From positions 1 through 6,407 of the forward strand of contig JAESTB010000415.1 in the NCBI GenBank assembly GCA_016763815.1: 6,407 nucleotides of DNA, read 5' to 3'. The position numbers and the translations under genes are program-made. The notes beneath the pieces were generated by a model. It had not been told where the DNA came from. It saw only the letters and a list, made by a program, of their open reading frames with translations, and ran no database searches. The stretch is from Arenicella sp. GTDB taxonomy: Bacteria > Pseudomonadota > Gammaproteobacteria > Arenicellales > Arenicellaceae. Numbering within the stretch: position 1 is the stretch's first letter; each line of letters opens with the position of its first letter. This document shows, one piece after another, positions 1 to 5,671 of the stretch.

Positions 1-179
1 AAATGAACCCTAGTCAATTACGTGAGACCACCATGAAAGAAGAGAGTCGCCGCTTAGTGCAGATGACCATTGCCATGGGCGATTCAACCTCTAAAATCAT
101 GAATATGCTATTAGCCAAGAAGCAGGTGCCAGCGCGTAAAGCGTGGTTAAGTAGCAAGGGCGACCAAGCCGAGGTGTGA
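1..179 (+). CDS. parE: DNA topoisomerase IV subunit B (ParE), C-terminal end, 5' truncated
   Basis: This is the last 58 codons of a gene that starts before the window; the reading frame begins at base 3 and ends at the TGA at 177-179. The translation opens MNPSQLRETT, followed by ESRRLVQMTI and later a MLLAKK...WL..KGD ending. This is the signature C-terminus of the GyrB/ParE family, where MNP.QL..TT precedes the final helices of the TOPRIM part. The MLLAKK and short KGDxAEV ending resemble ParE rather than GyrB. ParE supplies the ATPase and TOPRIM subunit of topoisomerase IV, which decatenates daughter chromosomes in the cytoplasm. The next gene starts one base after the stop, and its ribosome binding site lies in the last parE codons, so the two are probably co-transcribed. 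The ATPase domain and catalytic residues are outside the window. Confidence 0.93.
   Translation, partial: MNPSQLRETTMKEESRRLVQMTIAMGDSTSKIMNMLLAKKQVPARKAWLSSKGDQAEV
171..174 (+). promoter_or_regulatory. Ribosome binding site inside the parE tail
   Basis: GAGG at 171-174 lies within the penultimate codons of parE, six bases before the ATG at 181. It supports that start and suggests that the DUF1653-ABM gene is translated from the parE message. Confidence 0.65.
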
Positions 180-180
180 T

Positions 181-684
181 ATGACTATCAAAACTGGTTT
201 GTATCAGCATTATAAAGGACCGTATTACCATGTGATGGAAGTCGCCCAACATTCCGAAACTGAGGAGCAATTGGTAGTTTATCGTGCGCTTTACGGTGAT
301 AAAGGGGTTTGGGTCAGACCGTTGTCAATGTTTACCGAAACGGTGGAGCGAGATGGCGTAGTTAAACCTCGGTTTGCCTATATTGACCCTCAAACGGAGG
401 TGCTCGAACTAGCCATTCTCGATGTGATTAGTGGGCAAGAACATCAGTTTGAATTGGCATTCCAAGAAGCAAAATCTATTATTAGCACAATCAAGGGCTA
501 CATTTCGCACGACCTACAACGTTGCATTGAAAATTCAAACCGCTATGTTTTATTGGTGAAATGGCAAACGCTTGAAGACCACACTATCGGTTTTAGAGAG
601 TCGGCCGAGTATCAGCAATGGAAAAAACTGCTGCATCATTTTTACCAGCCGTTTCCAGTGGTAGAACATTTCACGGGGTTGTAG
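181..684 (+). CDS. DUF1653 - ABM-domain fusion protein (167 aa)
   Basis: Two small domains are joined here. Residues about 5-68 match the DUF1653 pattern: GLYQHYKG near the start, VAQHSET, VVYRALYGD, VWVRPLSMF and PRFAYI. Residues about 75-165 match an ABM-type dimeric alpha/beta-barrel domain: LAILDVISGQE, a central LQRCIE, RYVLLVKW, LEDHTIGFR and LLHHFYQPFPVVEH. DUF1653 has no established function. ABM-like domains include quinone or haem monooxygenases, but many members have no known activity. No signal peptide or membrane helix is seen, so the product is expected in the cytoplasm. The ATG at 181 has a good GAGG ribosome binding site. The gene follows parE by one base and is closed by the hairpin at 701-728. 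The domains are recognised by motif; a catalytic role is not claimed. Confidence 0.85.
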   Translation: MTIKTGLYQHYKGPYYHVMEVAQHSETEEQLVVYRALYGDKGVWVRPLSMFTETVERDGVVKPRFAYIDPQTEVLELAILDVISGQEHQFELAFQEAKSIISTIKGYISHDLQRCIENSNRYVLLVKWQTLEDHTIGFRESAEYQQWKKLLHHFYQPFPVVEHFTGL

Positions 685-700
685 CGGGTTTATAAAACAA

Positions 701-728
701 AAAAAGGTAGCCACGAGGCTACCTTTTT
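701..728. terminator. Bidirectional Rho-independent terminator between convergent genes
   Basis: A perfect 12-bp stem pairs 701-712 with 717-728 around the 4-base loop ACGA. The core is GGTAGCC/GGCTACC, and the outer stem is A5/T5. The plus strand continues as TTTTTATTTTA. The minus strand exits through a run of seven T followed by GTTTTA. It lies 16 bases after the stop of the DUF1653-ABM gene and about 25 bases after the stop of the convergent DUF805 gene, so it can terminate both. Confidence 0.9.
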
Positions 729-753
729 ATTTTATGTGGCTTATTTATCCAGT

Positions 754-1326
754 TCATTCGAATTCAGTTGAAGAGCCTTGGTAAGCAGAAGCGGCGCGTT
801 CGGTATAGTCTACGTATGCGGGAAGGGCAATCGCCGCAATGATTCCTAGGATCGCTATAAGCGGTAGAATCAAGGCCAGAGCCACAATTCCTCCTGGATT
901 CTTTATTGGGTACGGGCCATAACTGTTTTGCTCTTTTTTACCGGGTGCAAAAATCAGCCATAGAATGACCCCCAGATTTACTAGCGGGATCAAAAGCAGT
1001 AGAGATAACCAACCCGACTGATTTAAGTCGTTAAGGCGGCGCTTAGCTAAGACAAACGAAAACACAATTAGCGCGATGTAAGCGATGCCAGCTAGGATCC
1101 AAACGATGAAGCTAGGCTGACCAGAGTCGCCTGTCGTGGCAGCACCGATTGCCAAGATCAACAATGCGGCAGGTACAAAGCATAAATTGATGATTAGGCC
1201 ATAGGCAAGATAACGTAAGCGGCCGATTCGACCGTCGGCGGTGAAGATTTTGGGTTGATACGGGCGATTTGATTGTGCCTGAGTAACGTCAGATGCGGGG
1301 GCTTGATAAGGATTAGCGGTTGTCAT
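754..1326 (-). CDS. DUF805 membrane protein with a pilin-like C-terminal helix (190 aa)
   Basis: The N-terminus NPYQAPASDV is the short lead often seen before small membrane domains. The DUF805 domain spans residues about 27-140. Its motifs are GRIGRLRYL at 32-40, hydrophobic helices near 42-62 and 73-94, AKRRLNDLNQSGW at 94-106, a helix near 107-127, then a polar APGKKEQNSYGP stretch. After a short linker comes IAILGIIAAIALPAYVDYTERA (about 157-178), closely resembling the N-terminal helix of type IV pilins. The prepilin peptidase site (G before F/MTLIE) and Glu5 are absent, so classical pilin processing is not expected. The ATG at 1324-1326 has GGAG seven bases upstream. The gene is divergent from the operon at 1559 and converges on the shared terminator. 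It is an inner-membrane protein of unknown function; DUF805 proteins such as E. coli YhaH are uncharacterised. Confidence 0.87.
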   Translation of the reverse strand: MTTANPYQAPASDVTQAQSNRPYQPKIFTADGRIGRLRYLAYGLIINLCFVPAALLILAIGAATTGDSGQPSFIVWILAGIAYIALIVFSFVLAKRRLNDLNQSGWLSLLLLIPLVNLGVILWLIFAPGKKEQNSYGPYPIKNPGGIVALALILPLIAILGIIAAIALPAYVDYTERAASAYQGSSTEFE

Positions 1327-1333
1327 TTATATG

Positions 1334-1337
1334 CTCC
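1334..1337 (-). promoter_or_regulatory. Ribosome binding site of the DUF805 gene
   Basis: On the minus strand, GGAG at 1337-1334 stands seven bases before the ATG at 1326-1324. The spacing is ideal and fixes the start. Confidence 0.7.
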
Positions 1338-1363
1338 GTTTGGCTTATTTTCATTTGGACTGC

Positions 1364-1388
1364 CTAATTTTGAAACTTTCAAAATTAG
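1364..1388. repeat. 25-bp palindrome in the divergent intergenic region; candidate operator
   Basis: The arms CTAATTTTGAAA (1364-1375) and TTTCAAAATTAG (1377-1388) are exact reverse complements around a single C at 1376. The site starts 38 bases upstream of the DUF805 start codon and ends 170 bases upstream of the ATG at 1559. The one-base centre and absence of a following T-run fit a binding site for a dimeric regulator better than a terminator. A hairpin could still form with a loop of three or more bases. No known regulator motif was recognised, so the operator role is inferred from symmetry and position. Confidence 0.6.
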
Positions 1389-1396
1389 CGGAAGTA

Positions 1397-1425
1397 GTTT
1401 AGCATCGAACGCAGTCAAGCTAAAC
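1397..1425. repeat. Second, weaker inverted repeat in the divergent region
   Basis: GTTTAGC at 1397-1403 is repeated inverted as GCTAAAC at 1419-1425, separated by 15 bases. The 7-bp arms are short enough for chance to be possible, but the site lies nine bases from the larger palindrome. It could be part of the same control region. Confidence 0.3.
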
Positions 1426-1466
1426 AGAGATGGTCTTTGCCTAAAACTTGGTGATAATCGAGGTGC

Positions 1467-1496
1467 TTAGCTGTTATCGCTTGTGCTAATTACAAT
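1467..1496 (+). promoter_or_regulatory. Weak candidate sigma-70 promoter for the rightward operon
   Basis: TACAAT at 1491-1496 differs from the -10 consensus at one base. The best -35 at a workable distance is TTAGCT (1467-1472, spacer 18), which matches only three of six. Transcription would begin about 50 bases before the ATG at 1559. Another -10-like box, GATAAT at 1453-1458, has no good -35 partner. The location is right but the evidence is weak. Confidence 0.25.
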
Positions 1497-1548
1497 TACC
1501 GAATACCTTTCTGGTGAATGCCTTAACAGAATGAAAAACAACTATTGT

Positions 1549-1552
1549 GGAG
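1549..1552 (+). promoter_or_regulatory. Ribosome binding site that selects ATG 1559 over GTG 1547
   Basis: GGAG at 1549-1552 lies six bases before the ATG at 1559. The in-frame GTG at 1547 overlaps this motif and has no purine-rich site before it, so it is unlikely to be the start. Confidence 0.75.
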
Positions 1553-1558
1553 AAAGTG

Positions 1559-2305
1559 ATGACTGATAATTACAAAGCCCCTGAAGCCGAATTAACTGAC
1601 CCTTCCGGCCCTGGCGAATACGGTTCTGTTGAAAAGGCCTTGGCTGGCGACTACCAACTTGCGCCAGTTGAACTGCTTAAAAATGCGTGGGCCACTCTCA
1701 AGGGGCTGAAAACCACCTTTTGGATTGCGGCTGTTGTATACGCTGTTATCTATATGGTATTGACTTTTGCATTGTCCGCTGTAGTCGGTAAGTCAATTGA
1801 CCCAGTCACCGGCGCGTTTAGCCTTGTTGCGTTTTTGGCCGAAATGTCAATTGGCTTGATCATGATGCCAATGGCAATGGGACTATTTATGATCGCTTTG
1901 AAATTTTCTGTGGGCGCTAAGATCGAAGTAGGCGAATTGTTTAAGCACTATAATAAAGTTGTACCTCTGTTTTTAACCTACGTCCTTCTATATCTTTTCA
2001 TAGCCTTAGGTTTGATACTTTTAATTATTCCTGGAATTTATTTAATGGTAGCGTTCTCAATGGCCGTGCCGTTAGTAGTTGAAAAGAATATGGGGCCGTG
2101 GGAAGCACTGACCACGTCACGTAAGGCAATTACACATAAATGGTTCGCTATGCTTGGGCTTAGTTTGTTGAGCATGCTGGTTATCCTCATTGCCGCTATT
2201 CCGTTGGGCATTGGTTTGATTTGGGGCGCGCCGCTAGTGACCCTGGCCTTTGCGATTCTATATCGCGATATGTTTGGTGTTGAAGACAGCACTATCAATG
2301 GCTAA
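1559..2305 (+). CDS. Six-helix integral membrane protein, family not firmly identified (248 aa)
   Basis: After a polar lead (NYKAPEAELTDPSG, about 40 residues with the stretch that follows) there are six probable membrane helices, near residues 53-76, 88-115, 134-155, 158-175, 196-219 and 221-236. The PGIYLMVAFSMAVPLVVEKNMGPWEAL segment (158-183), followed by TSRK, resembles a motif found in several families of uncharacterised bacterial membrane proteins (YciC/DUF975-like). In those, a helix ends in PLVV and is followed by WEAL..S. The exact family was not settled. The N-terminal NYKAPEAEL resembles the NPYQAP lead of the divergent DUF805 protein. The gene is 31 bases upstream of the RDD gene on the same strand and is probably its operon leader, or it may be an accessory gene attached to the conserved block. 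No enzymatic motif was seen. Confidence 0.8.
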   Translation: MTDNYKAPEAELTDPSGPGEYGSVEKALAGDYQLAPVELLKNAWATLKGLKTTFWIAAVVYAVIYMVLTFALSAVVGKSIDPVTGAFSLVAFLAEMSIGLIMMPMAMGLFMIALKFSVGAKIEVGELFKHYNKVVPLFLTYVLLYLFIALGLILLIIPGIYLMVAFSMAVPLVVEKNMGPWEALTTSRKAITHKWFAMLGLSLLSMLVILIAAIPLGIGLIWGAPLVTLAFAILYRDMFGVEDSTING

Positions 2306-2336
2306 GCCGTATTCGTTTAGCCAACGATACTGATAA

Positions 2337-3023
2337 ATGAAACTTGATACTGTTGCTCTGGTGGAAACACCGGAGGGGACAGACCTGCACGCTGATTTAG
2401 CGGGTCTTGTTCCACGTACTTTAGCCTATGCAATCGACCTTTTAATTAGGGTCGGTATTATGTGTGCACTCGGGTTTTTAATGCTGTTTCTGGGCGAGGT
2501 GGGTATGGGACTATACCTAATTGTTTTTTTCGTACTGGAATGGTGGTACCCGGTGTTGTTTGAAGTGTATCGAGGCGGGCAAACCTTGGGTAAGAAAGTC
2601 TTTAATATTAAAGTGGTGAATGAAGACCTAACCCCCGTTGCCCTTGGCCCTTCATTGACTAGAAATTTATTACGTGGTGCTGATATATTCCCGTTGTTTT
2701 ACGCCACCGGCTGTATTTCGATACTGATGACTGAACGTTTTCAGCGATTGGGTGATTTGGCCGCAGGAACGATTGTTGTCTACTGCGAAACCGAGCTCTA
2801 TGACCGGACAACCATAGAGCAAGTAGAGGCTGTGACTCCCGTGCATACGATGAGTGAGGACCAGCAAATCGCGTTCATTAATTTCGCTTTGAACAAGGGG
2901 CGTATGTCTAACGATAGGCAACAAGAGATCGCTGAAATTGTTCGCCCACGTATGCCGCTCAACACCAGCAACGCATCTGACTACGTTCGTGGTGTCGGCA
3001 AATGGTTACTCGGGGCTCGATAA
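2337..3023 (+). CDS. RDD family membrane protein (228 aa)
   Basis: The N-terminus has the DTV.LVETPEGTDL.ADLAGLVPR lead typical of RDD proteins in this gene neighbourhood. RDD features follow: PRTLAYAIDLLIR with Arg27 and Asp34, helices near 35-54 and 57-77, GGQTLGKKVFNIKVV at 80-94, RNLLRGAD at 109-116, a third helix near 117-132, and RFQRLGDLAAGTIVV at 134-148. Residues 150-228 form a soluble, mostly helical tail that begins with an acidic stretch. The ATG at 2337 is immediately preceded by an in-frame TAA (2334-2336), which fixes the earliest start. No clear ribosome binding site is visible, so translation may depend on the upstream gene. RDD proteins are inner-membrane proteins; some have been linked to ion transport, but the activity here is unknown. 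Its place next to a SpoIIM-like gene is typical of this locus. Confidence 0.92.
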   Translation: MKLDTVALVETPEGTDLHADLAGLVPRTLAYAIDLLIRVGIMCALGFLMLFLGEVGMGLYLIVFFVLEWWYPVLFEVYRGGQTLGKKVFNIKVVNEDLTPVALGPSLTRNLLRGADIFPLFYATGCISILMTERFQRLGDLAAGTIVVYCETELYDRTTIEQVEAVTPVHTMSEDQQIAFINFALNKGRMSNDRQQEIAEIVRPRMPLNTSNASDYVRGVGKWLLGAR

Positions 3024-3067
3024 TTATGTGCTTGATTAGAATAGATAAAGCAACAGCATTGGATACA

Positions 3068-3071
3068 AAGG
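3068..3071 (+). promoter_or_regulatory. Ribosome binding site for the TTG start of the SpoIIM-like gene
   Basis: AAGG at 3068-3071 lies six bases before the TTG at 3078. In this frame an upstream TAG at 3042-3044 is followed by no ATG or GTG before 3078, so TTG is the first possible start. The next in-frame ATG, at residue 17, would remove the conserved KQLEFERRH lead. Confidence 0.55.
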
Positions 3072-3077
3072 TTAGCT

Positions 3078-4064
3078 TTGAAACAACTTGAATTTGAGCG
3101 TCGCCACAGCGCTTTTTGGGACTCGATGGAATCAAGTTTGCAGCTCAGCAGCGCGCTTGAGCCTGAACTGCTTTCGAACTTCCCTAAAGACTATCGAAGA
3201 CTTTGTCAGCATTTAGCAATGGCCAAAAGCCGCCGATACGCCGCTGGCCTAATTACTCGCCTCAATGGCTTGGTGCAACAAGGTTATGAGGCTCTTTATG
3301 GTCAGTCGCTCAATAATCGAGCATCTATCGTCGAATTTCTGATTTACGGATTTCCGGCCTCACTGAGAGCCAATGCTACGTTTTTATGGATTGCCGCGAT
3401 TGTTTTTGTGCTGCCGTATGCGGCCATAATGATTGCCTGTATGGTCAACGATCAGATGATTTACTCAGTCATCGATGCCGGCAACGTTAGAATGGTCGAG
3501 TCAATGTACGACCCAGATCTAGGTAAACTTGGGCGCGAGCGCCAATCCGACTCGGATATACAAATGTTCGGCTTTTATATTTATAACAATATCGGCATCG
3601 CGTTTAAGTGCTTTGCAACTGGTATTTTTTTGGGGGTTGGTAGCCTCTTTGTACTCGCCTTCAATGGACTACACATCGGCGCTGTCAGCGGACACCTAAC
3701 AGCATTAGGCTATACCGAAACTTTTTATCCATTTGTAATCGGCCACGGGTCATTCGAGTTAACCGCCATTGTCTTTAGCGGAGCGGCGGGTCTTATGCTT
3801 GGCTTTTCTATACTCGCCCCTGGAGCACATACAAGAACAAGAGCTCTACAGAACGCCGCTAAAGACGCGATTAAAATTATGTATGGTGTATTTGTAATGT
3901 TGCTGATTGCCGCTTTTATCGAGGCTTTTTGGTCGTCTTCGTCAACCTTACCTAACGCTGTGAAATATGTTGTTGGCGCATGCCTATGGGTGTTTGTGTA
4001 CTACTACTGCTTTTTCTTTGCACCTAATCGAGTCGCCACCTACCGAAGTCAAGATGCAGCTTAA
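3078..4064 (+). CDS. Stage II sporulation protein M-like (SpoIIM/DUF95) membrane protein (328 aa), TTG start
   Basis: Residues 1-95 are soluble and helical, opening KQLEFERRHSAFWDSME, as is usual for the family. Membrane helices follow near 101-121, 171-195, 218-245, 266-284 and 294-314. SpoIIM/DUF95 landmarks are the Asn pair at 170-171, ATGIFLGVGSL, Asn196-Gly197, GHGSFELTAIVFSGAAGLMLG at 222-242, APG at 248-250 and LLIAAFIEAFWS at 275-286. Bacillus SpoIIM works in the peptidoglycan-processing DMP complex at engulfment. This organism shows no sign of sporulation, and such homologues in gram-negative bacteria have no settled role. The TTG start rests on AAGG six bases upstream and on family similarity at the N-terminus. 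The gene overlaps the next by 11 bases. The conserved Gly-His-Gly...Glu motif in the membrane looks functional but its role is unknown. Confidence 0.9.
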   Translation: MKQLEFERRHSAFWDSMESSLQLSSALEPELLSNFPKDYRRLCQHLAMAKSRRYAAGLITRLNGLVQQGYEALYGQSLNNRASIVEFLIYGFPASLRANATFLWIAAIVFVLPYAAIMIACMVNDQMIYSVIDAGNVRMVESMYDPDLGKLGRERQSDSDIQMFGFYIYNNIGIAFKCFATGIFLGVGSLFVLAFNGLHIGAVSGHLTALGYTETFYPFVIGHGSFELTAIVFSGAAGLMLGFSILAPGAHTRTRALQNAAKDAIKIMYGVFVMLLIAAFIEAFWSSSSTLPNAVKYVVGACLWVFVYYYCFFFAPNRVATYRSQDAA

Positions 4065-4821
4065 TACGCTTATTATAGAAACTCGTTTGCGCACCGCTTG
4101 GTCATCGATTGACCTTGGAATTGTGCTGGGTCGAATGTTTTGGTTGCGCGGTTTTTTTCTTTACCTCGTGGTTGCCATTCCGGTGTATGCGCTTACCCGC
4201 TTACTCGACGACAGTCATTCGGTGCTCCCTTATTTCATTTTGTGGTGGTGTAAACCATTGTTTGAGCGGCCCATTTTGTTTTTTATGAGTCGAGAATTGT
4301 TCAGTAATAAAACCAGCTTTAGTCAAACATTAGGATATTTTCGAGAATGGCTGTTTAGCGGCATTGGATGGATTCTTAGCGTTCGGCGTTTGAGTATATC
4401 TAGAGCTATGTATGCGCCAATTACCTTACTTGAGAGGCCTGCATCACGGCAATATTCGCAACGCGCGGCGGTGCTTGGAAATAAATTTTCAAGCGAATCG
4501 GTTTGGCTGACGATTGTGCTGTTTCATGTTGAGAACTTCATTTCAATCTCGTTGCTGGTTGTGTTCGTTATGTTCTTTCCCGAGCAGGTTGATATTTCAC
4601 TGGCTTGGTTGAATGACCTTCGTGTAAATAATAGCTACATCGACGCGGTGTTTTTACTGGTAATGGCGGCGATAGCGCCGTTTTACGTGGCGGCCGGGTT
4701 TATGTTGTATATCTCACGGCGTGTTGAACTAGAGGGATGGGATATAGAAATTTGTTTTAGAGACTGGATGGCCGATTATAAGGGTCGATCAACTACTGAG
4801 TTGGTCAGCAATGATGTTTAG
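4054..4821 (+). CDS. Four-helix membrane protein of the RDD/SpoIIM locus, uncharacterised (255 aa)
   Basis: Probable membrane helices lie near residues 29-49, 55-78, 157-175 and 194-219. Between the second and third is a basic, probably cytoplasmic stretch (about 79-150) with WILSVRRLSISRAMYAPITLLE. The end carries YISRRVELEGWDIEICFRDW (219-238), a segment recalling uncharacterised proteins at this position in related loci. The frame is open further upstream, to an ATG at 3967, but that would overlap the SpoIIM-like gene by 98 bases. The ATG at 4054 is preferred because it gives an 11-base overlap, has GAAG at 4045-4048, and begins just ahead of the amphipathic lead. It also overlaps the DUF4129 gene by 11 bases. 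Function is unknown; tight coupling suggests the three neighbouring products are made in fixed proportions. Confidence 0.83.
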   Translation: MQLNTLIIETRLRTAWSSIDLGIVLGRMFWLRGFFLYLVVAIPVYALTRLLDDSHSVLPYFILWWCKPLFERPILFFMSRELFSNKTSFSQTLGYFREWLFSGIGWILSVRRLSISRAMYAPITLLERPASRQYSQRAAVLGNKFSSESVWLTIVLFHVENFISISLLVVFVMFFPEQVDISLAWLNDLRVNNSYIDAVFLLVMAAIAPFYVAAGFMLYISRRVELEGWDIEICFRDWMADYKGRSTTELVSNDV

Positions 4822-5671
4822 GCAAATTGCATTTATCGTTAGTGTTGTGAGTGCTTTATTGACTTCGGCGATGGTACTTGCGCAGCAAGATCAGCCCACC
4901 GTTGATCAGCAGTCGCAAGATAGTTACGAGAGCGATGAAATTGACGAGAGTGACTATGTTGACGAGCCGAATTTTACCTTAGAGTCGGGCCGGTCTTTAC
5001 CTCGCTCTGAGACCTCAAAGCGTTATCATGCTGAGATAGAGAAAGTGTTAGCCGGTGTCGACTTTGCTCAGCGTAAAGAGATCACCGCACGGCGTCTCAA
5101 AGACGTTACTAATAAAGAGACGCGAGAAGAAAAATTCCCGAGATGGATCATTGATTTTGTTAAAGCGATCGAGGCGTCGAGTGGAGGTGTTGCGGTACTT
5201 GCGACGATTTTAGAGGTTTTAGTTTGGATTTTGTTTATTGGTCTTATTATTTTTTTTCTTGTCAAATACCGTAGTCAACTACAAGATCTTGTAGTGAATA
5301 TAGGCGCCAAAGAAAAAAAAGTGGAACTACCGGCCAGTTTGTTTGGCTTGGATATCCAGAAAGACAGCATTCCTGATGATGTAGTAGCCGAAGCTCAACA
5401 GCATTGGTCTAAAGGTGATAAACGGCTCGCCTTAGCAACACTATTACGAGCAAGCTTAATTAAATTGTTACACGAGCATGGCTGCCGCTTTTTTAGCAGT
5501 GACACCGAAGCCGAATGTGCTGATCGAATTGAACAGCAAGCTAGGCAAGATATCAGTGACTATATGCGTGTATTAGTGGCTGTTTGGCAGAGGGTTGCCT
5601 ACGCACACCTAGACCCTTCTGAAAATGAATTTAGGCAATTGTGCTCTCAATGGCCTGAGGTGTTTCGATGA
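4811..5671 (+). CDS. DUF4129 domain protein with signal peptide, acidic linker and one central membrane helix (286 aa)
   Basis: Residues 1-24 look like a signal peptide, with a possible cut after MVLA; it could instead remain as an anchor. Residues 25-65 are very acidic (DSYESDEIDESDYVDEP). A helical, charged region follows to about 115, then a strong membrane helix near 127-151 and a basic VKYR stop. The C-terminal part (about 190-286) has the DUF4129 pattern: AQQHWSKGDKRLALATLLRASLIKLL, CRFFSSDTEAEC, and VWQRVAYAHLDPSENEFRQLCSQW. This topology places the acidic part in the periplasm and DUF4129 in the cytoplasm. Two adjacent ATG codons (4811, 4814) are possible starts; the ribosome binding site is weak, so coupling to the upstream gene is likely. 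It overlaps the DUF4350 gene by ATGA. Proteins of this kind usually sit beside MoxR and DUF58 genes; no catalytic motif was seen. Confidence 0.88.
   Translation: MMFRQIAFIVSVVSALLTSAMVLAQQDQPTVDQQSQDSYESDEIDESDYVDEPNFTLESGRSLPRSETSKRYHAEIEKVLAGVDFAQRKEITARRLKDVTNKETREEKFPRWIIDFVKAIEASSGGVAVLATILEVLVWILFIGLIIFFLVKYRSQLQDLVVNIGAKEKKVELPASLFGLDIQKDSIPDDVVAEAQQHWSKGDKRLALATLLRASLIKLLHEHGCRFFSSDTEAECADRIEQQARQDISDYMRVLVAVWQRVAYAHLDPSENEFRQLCSQWPEVFR

Noticed and set aside
1273..1470. Forward open frame of 65 codons spanning the start of the DUF805 gene and the divergent gap
   Set aside because: It runs antisense through the DUF805 start and across the large palindrome, has no recognisable domain, and its composition looks like chance translation of control DNA.
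2038..2298. Reverse open frame of 86 codons
   Set aside because: It is antisense to the end of the six-helix membrane gene, with no domain or ribosome binding site; the forward frame is clearly coding.
2299..2323. Inverted repeat TGGCTAA/TTAGCCA at the end of the six-helix gene, considered as a terminator
   Set aside because: The stem is only 7 bp with an 11-base loop and no T-run follows; the RDD gene starts 14 bases later, so read-through is more likely.
2670..2924. Reverse open frame of 84 codons
   Set aside because: It is antisense to the RDD gene, whose conserved motifs lie in the forward frame.
3024..3077. Possible internal promoter between the RDD and SpoIIM-like genes
   Set aside because: The AT-rich gap shows no -10/-35 pair at acceptable spacing, so a promoter was not called.
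3967..4053. Longer start (ATG 3967) for the four-helix membrane gene
   Set aside because: It would overlap the SpoIIM-like gene by 98 bases, and the added 29 residues look like an out-of-frame reading of that gene's last helix.
5068..5265. Reverse open frame of 65 codons
   Set aside because: It is antisense to the DUF4129 gene and has low-complexity, Arg/Thr/Ser-rich sequence typical of shadow frames.
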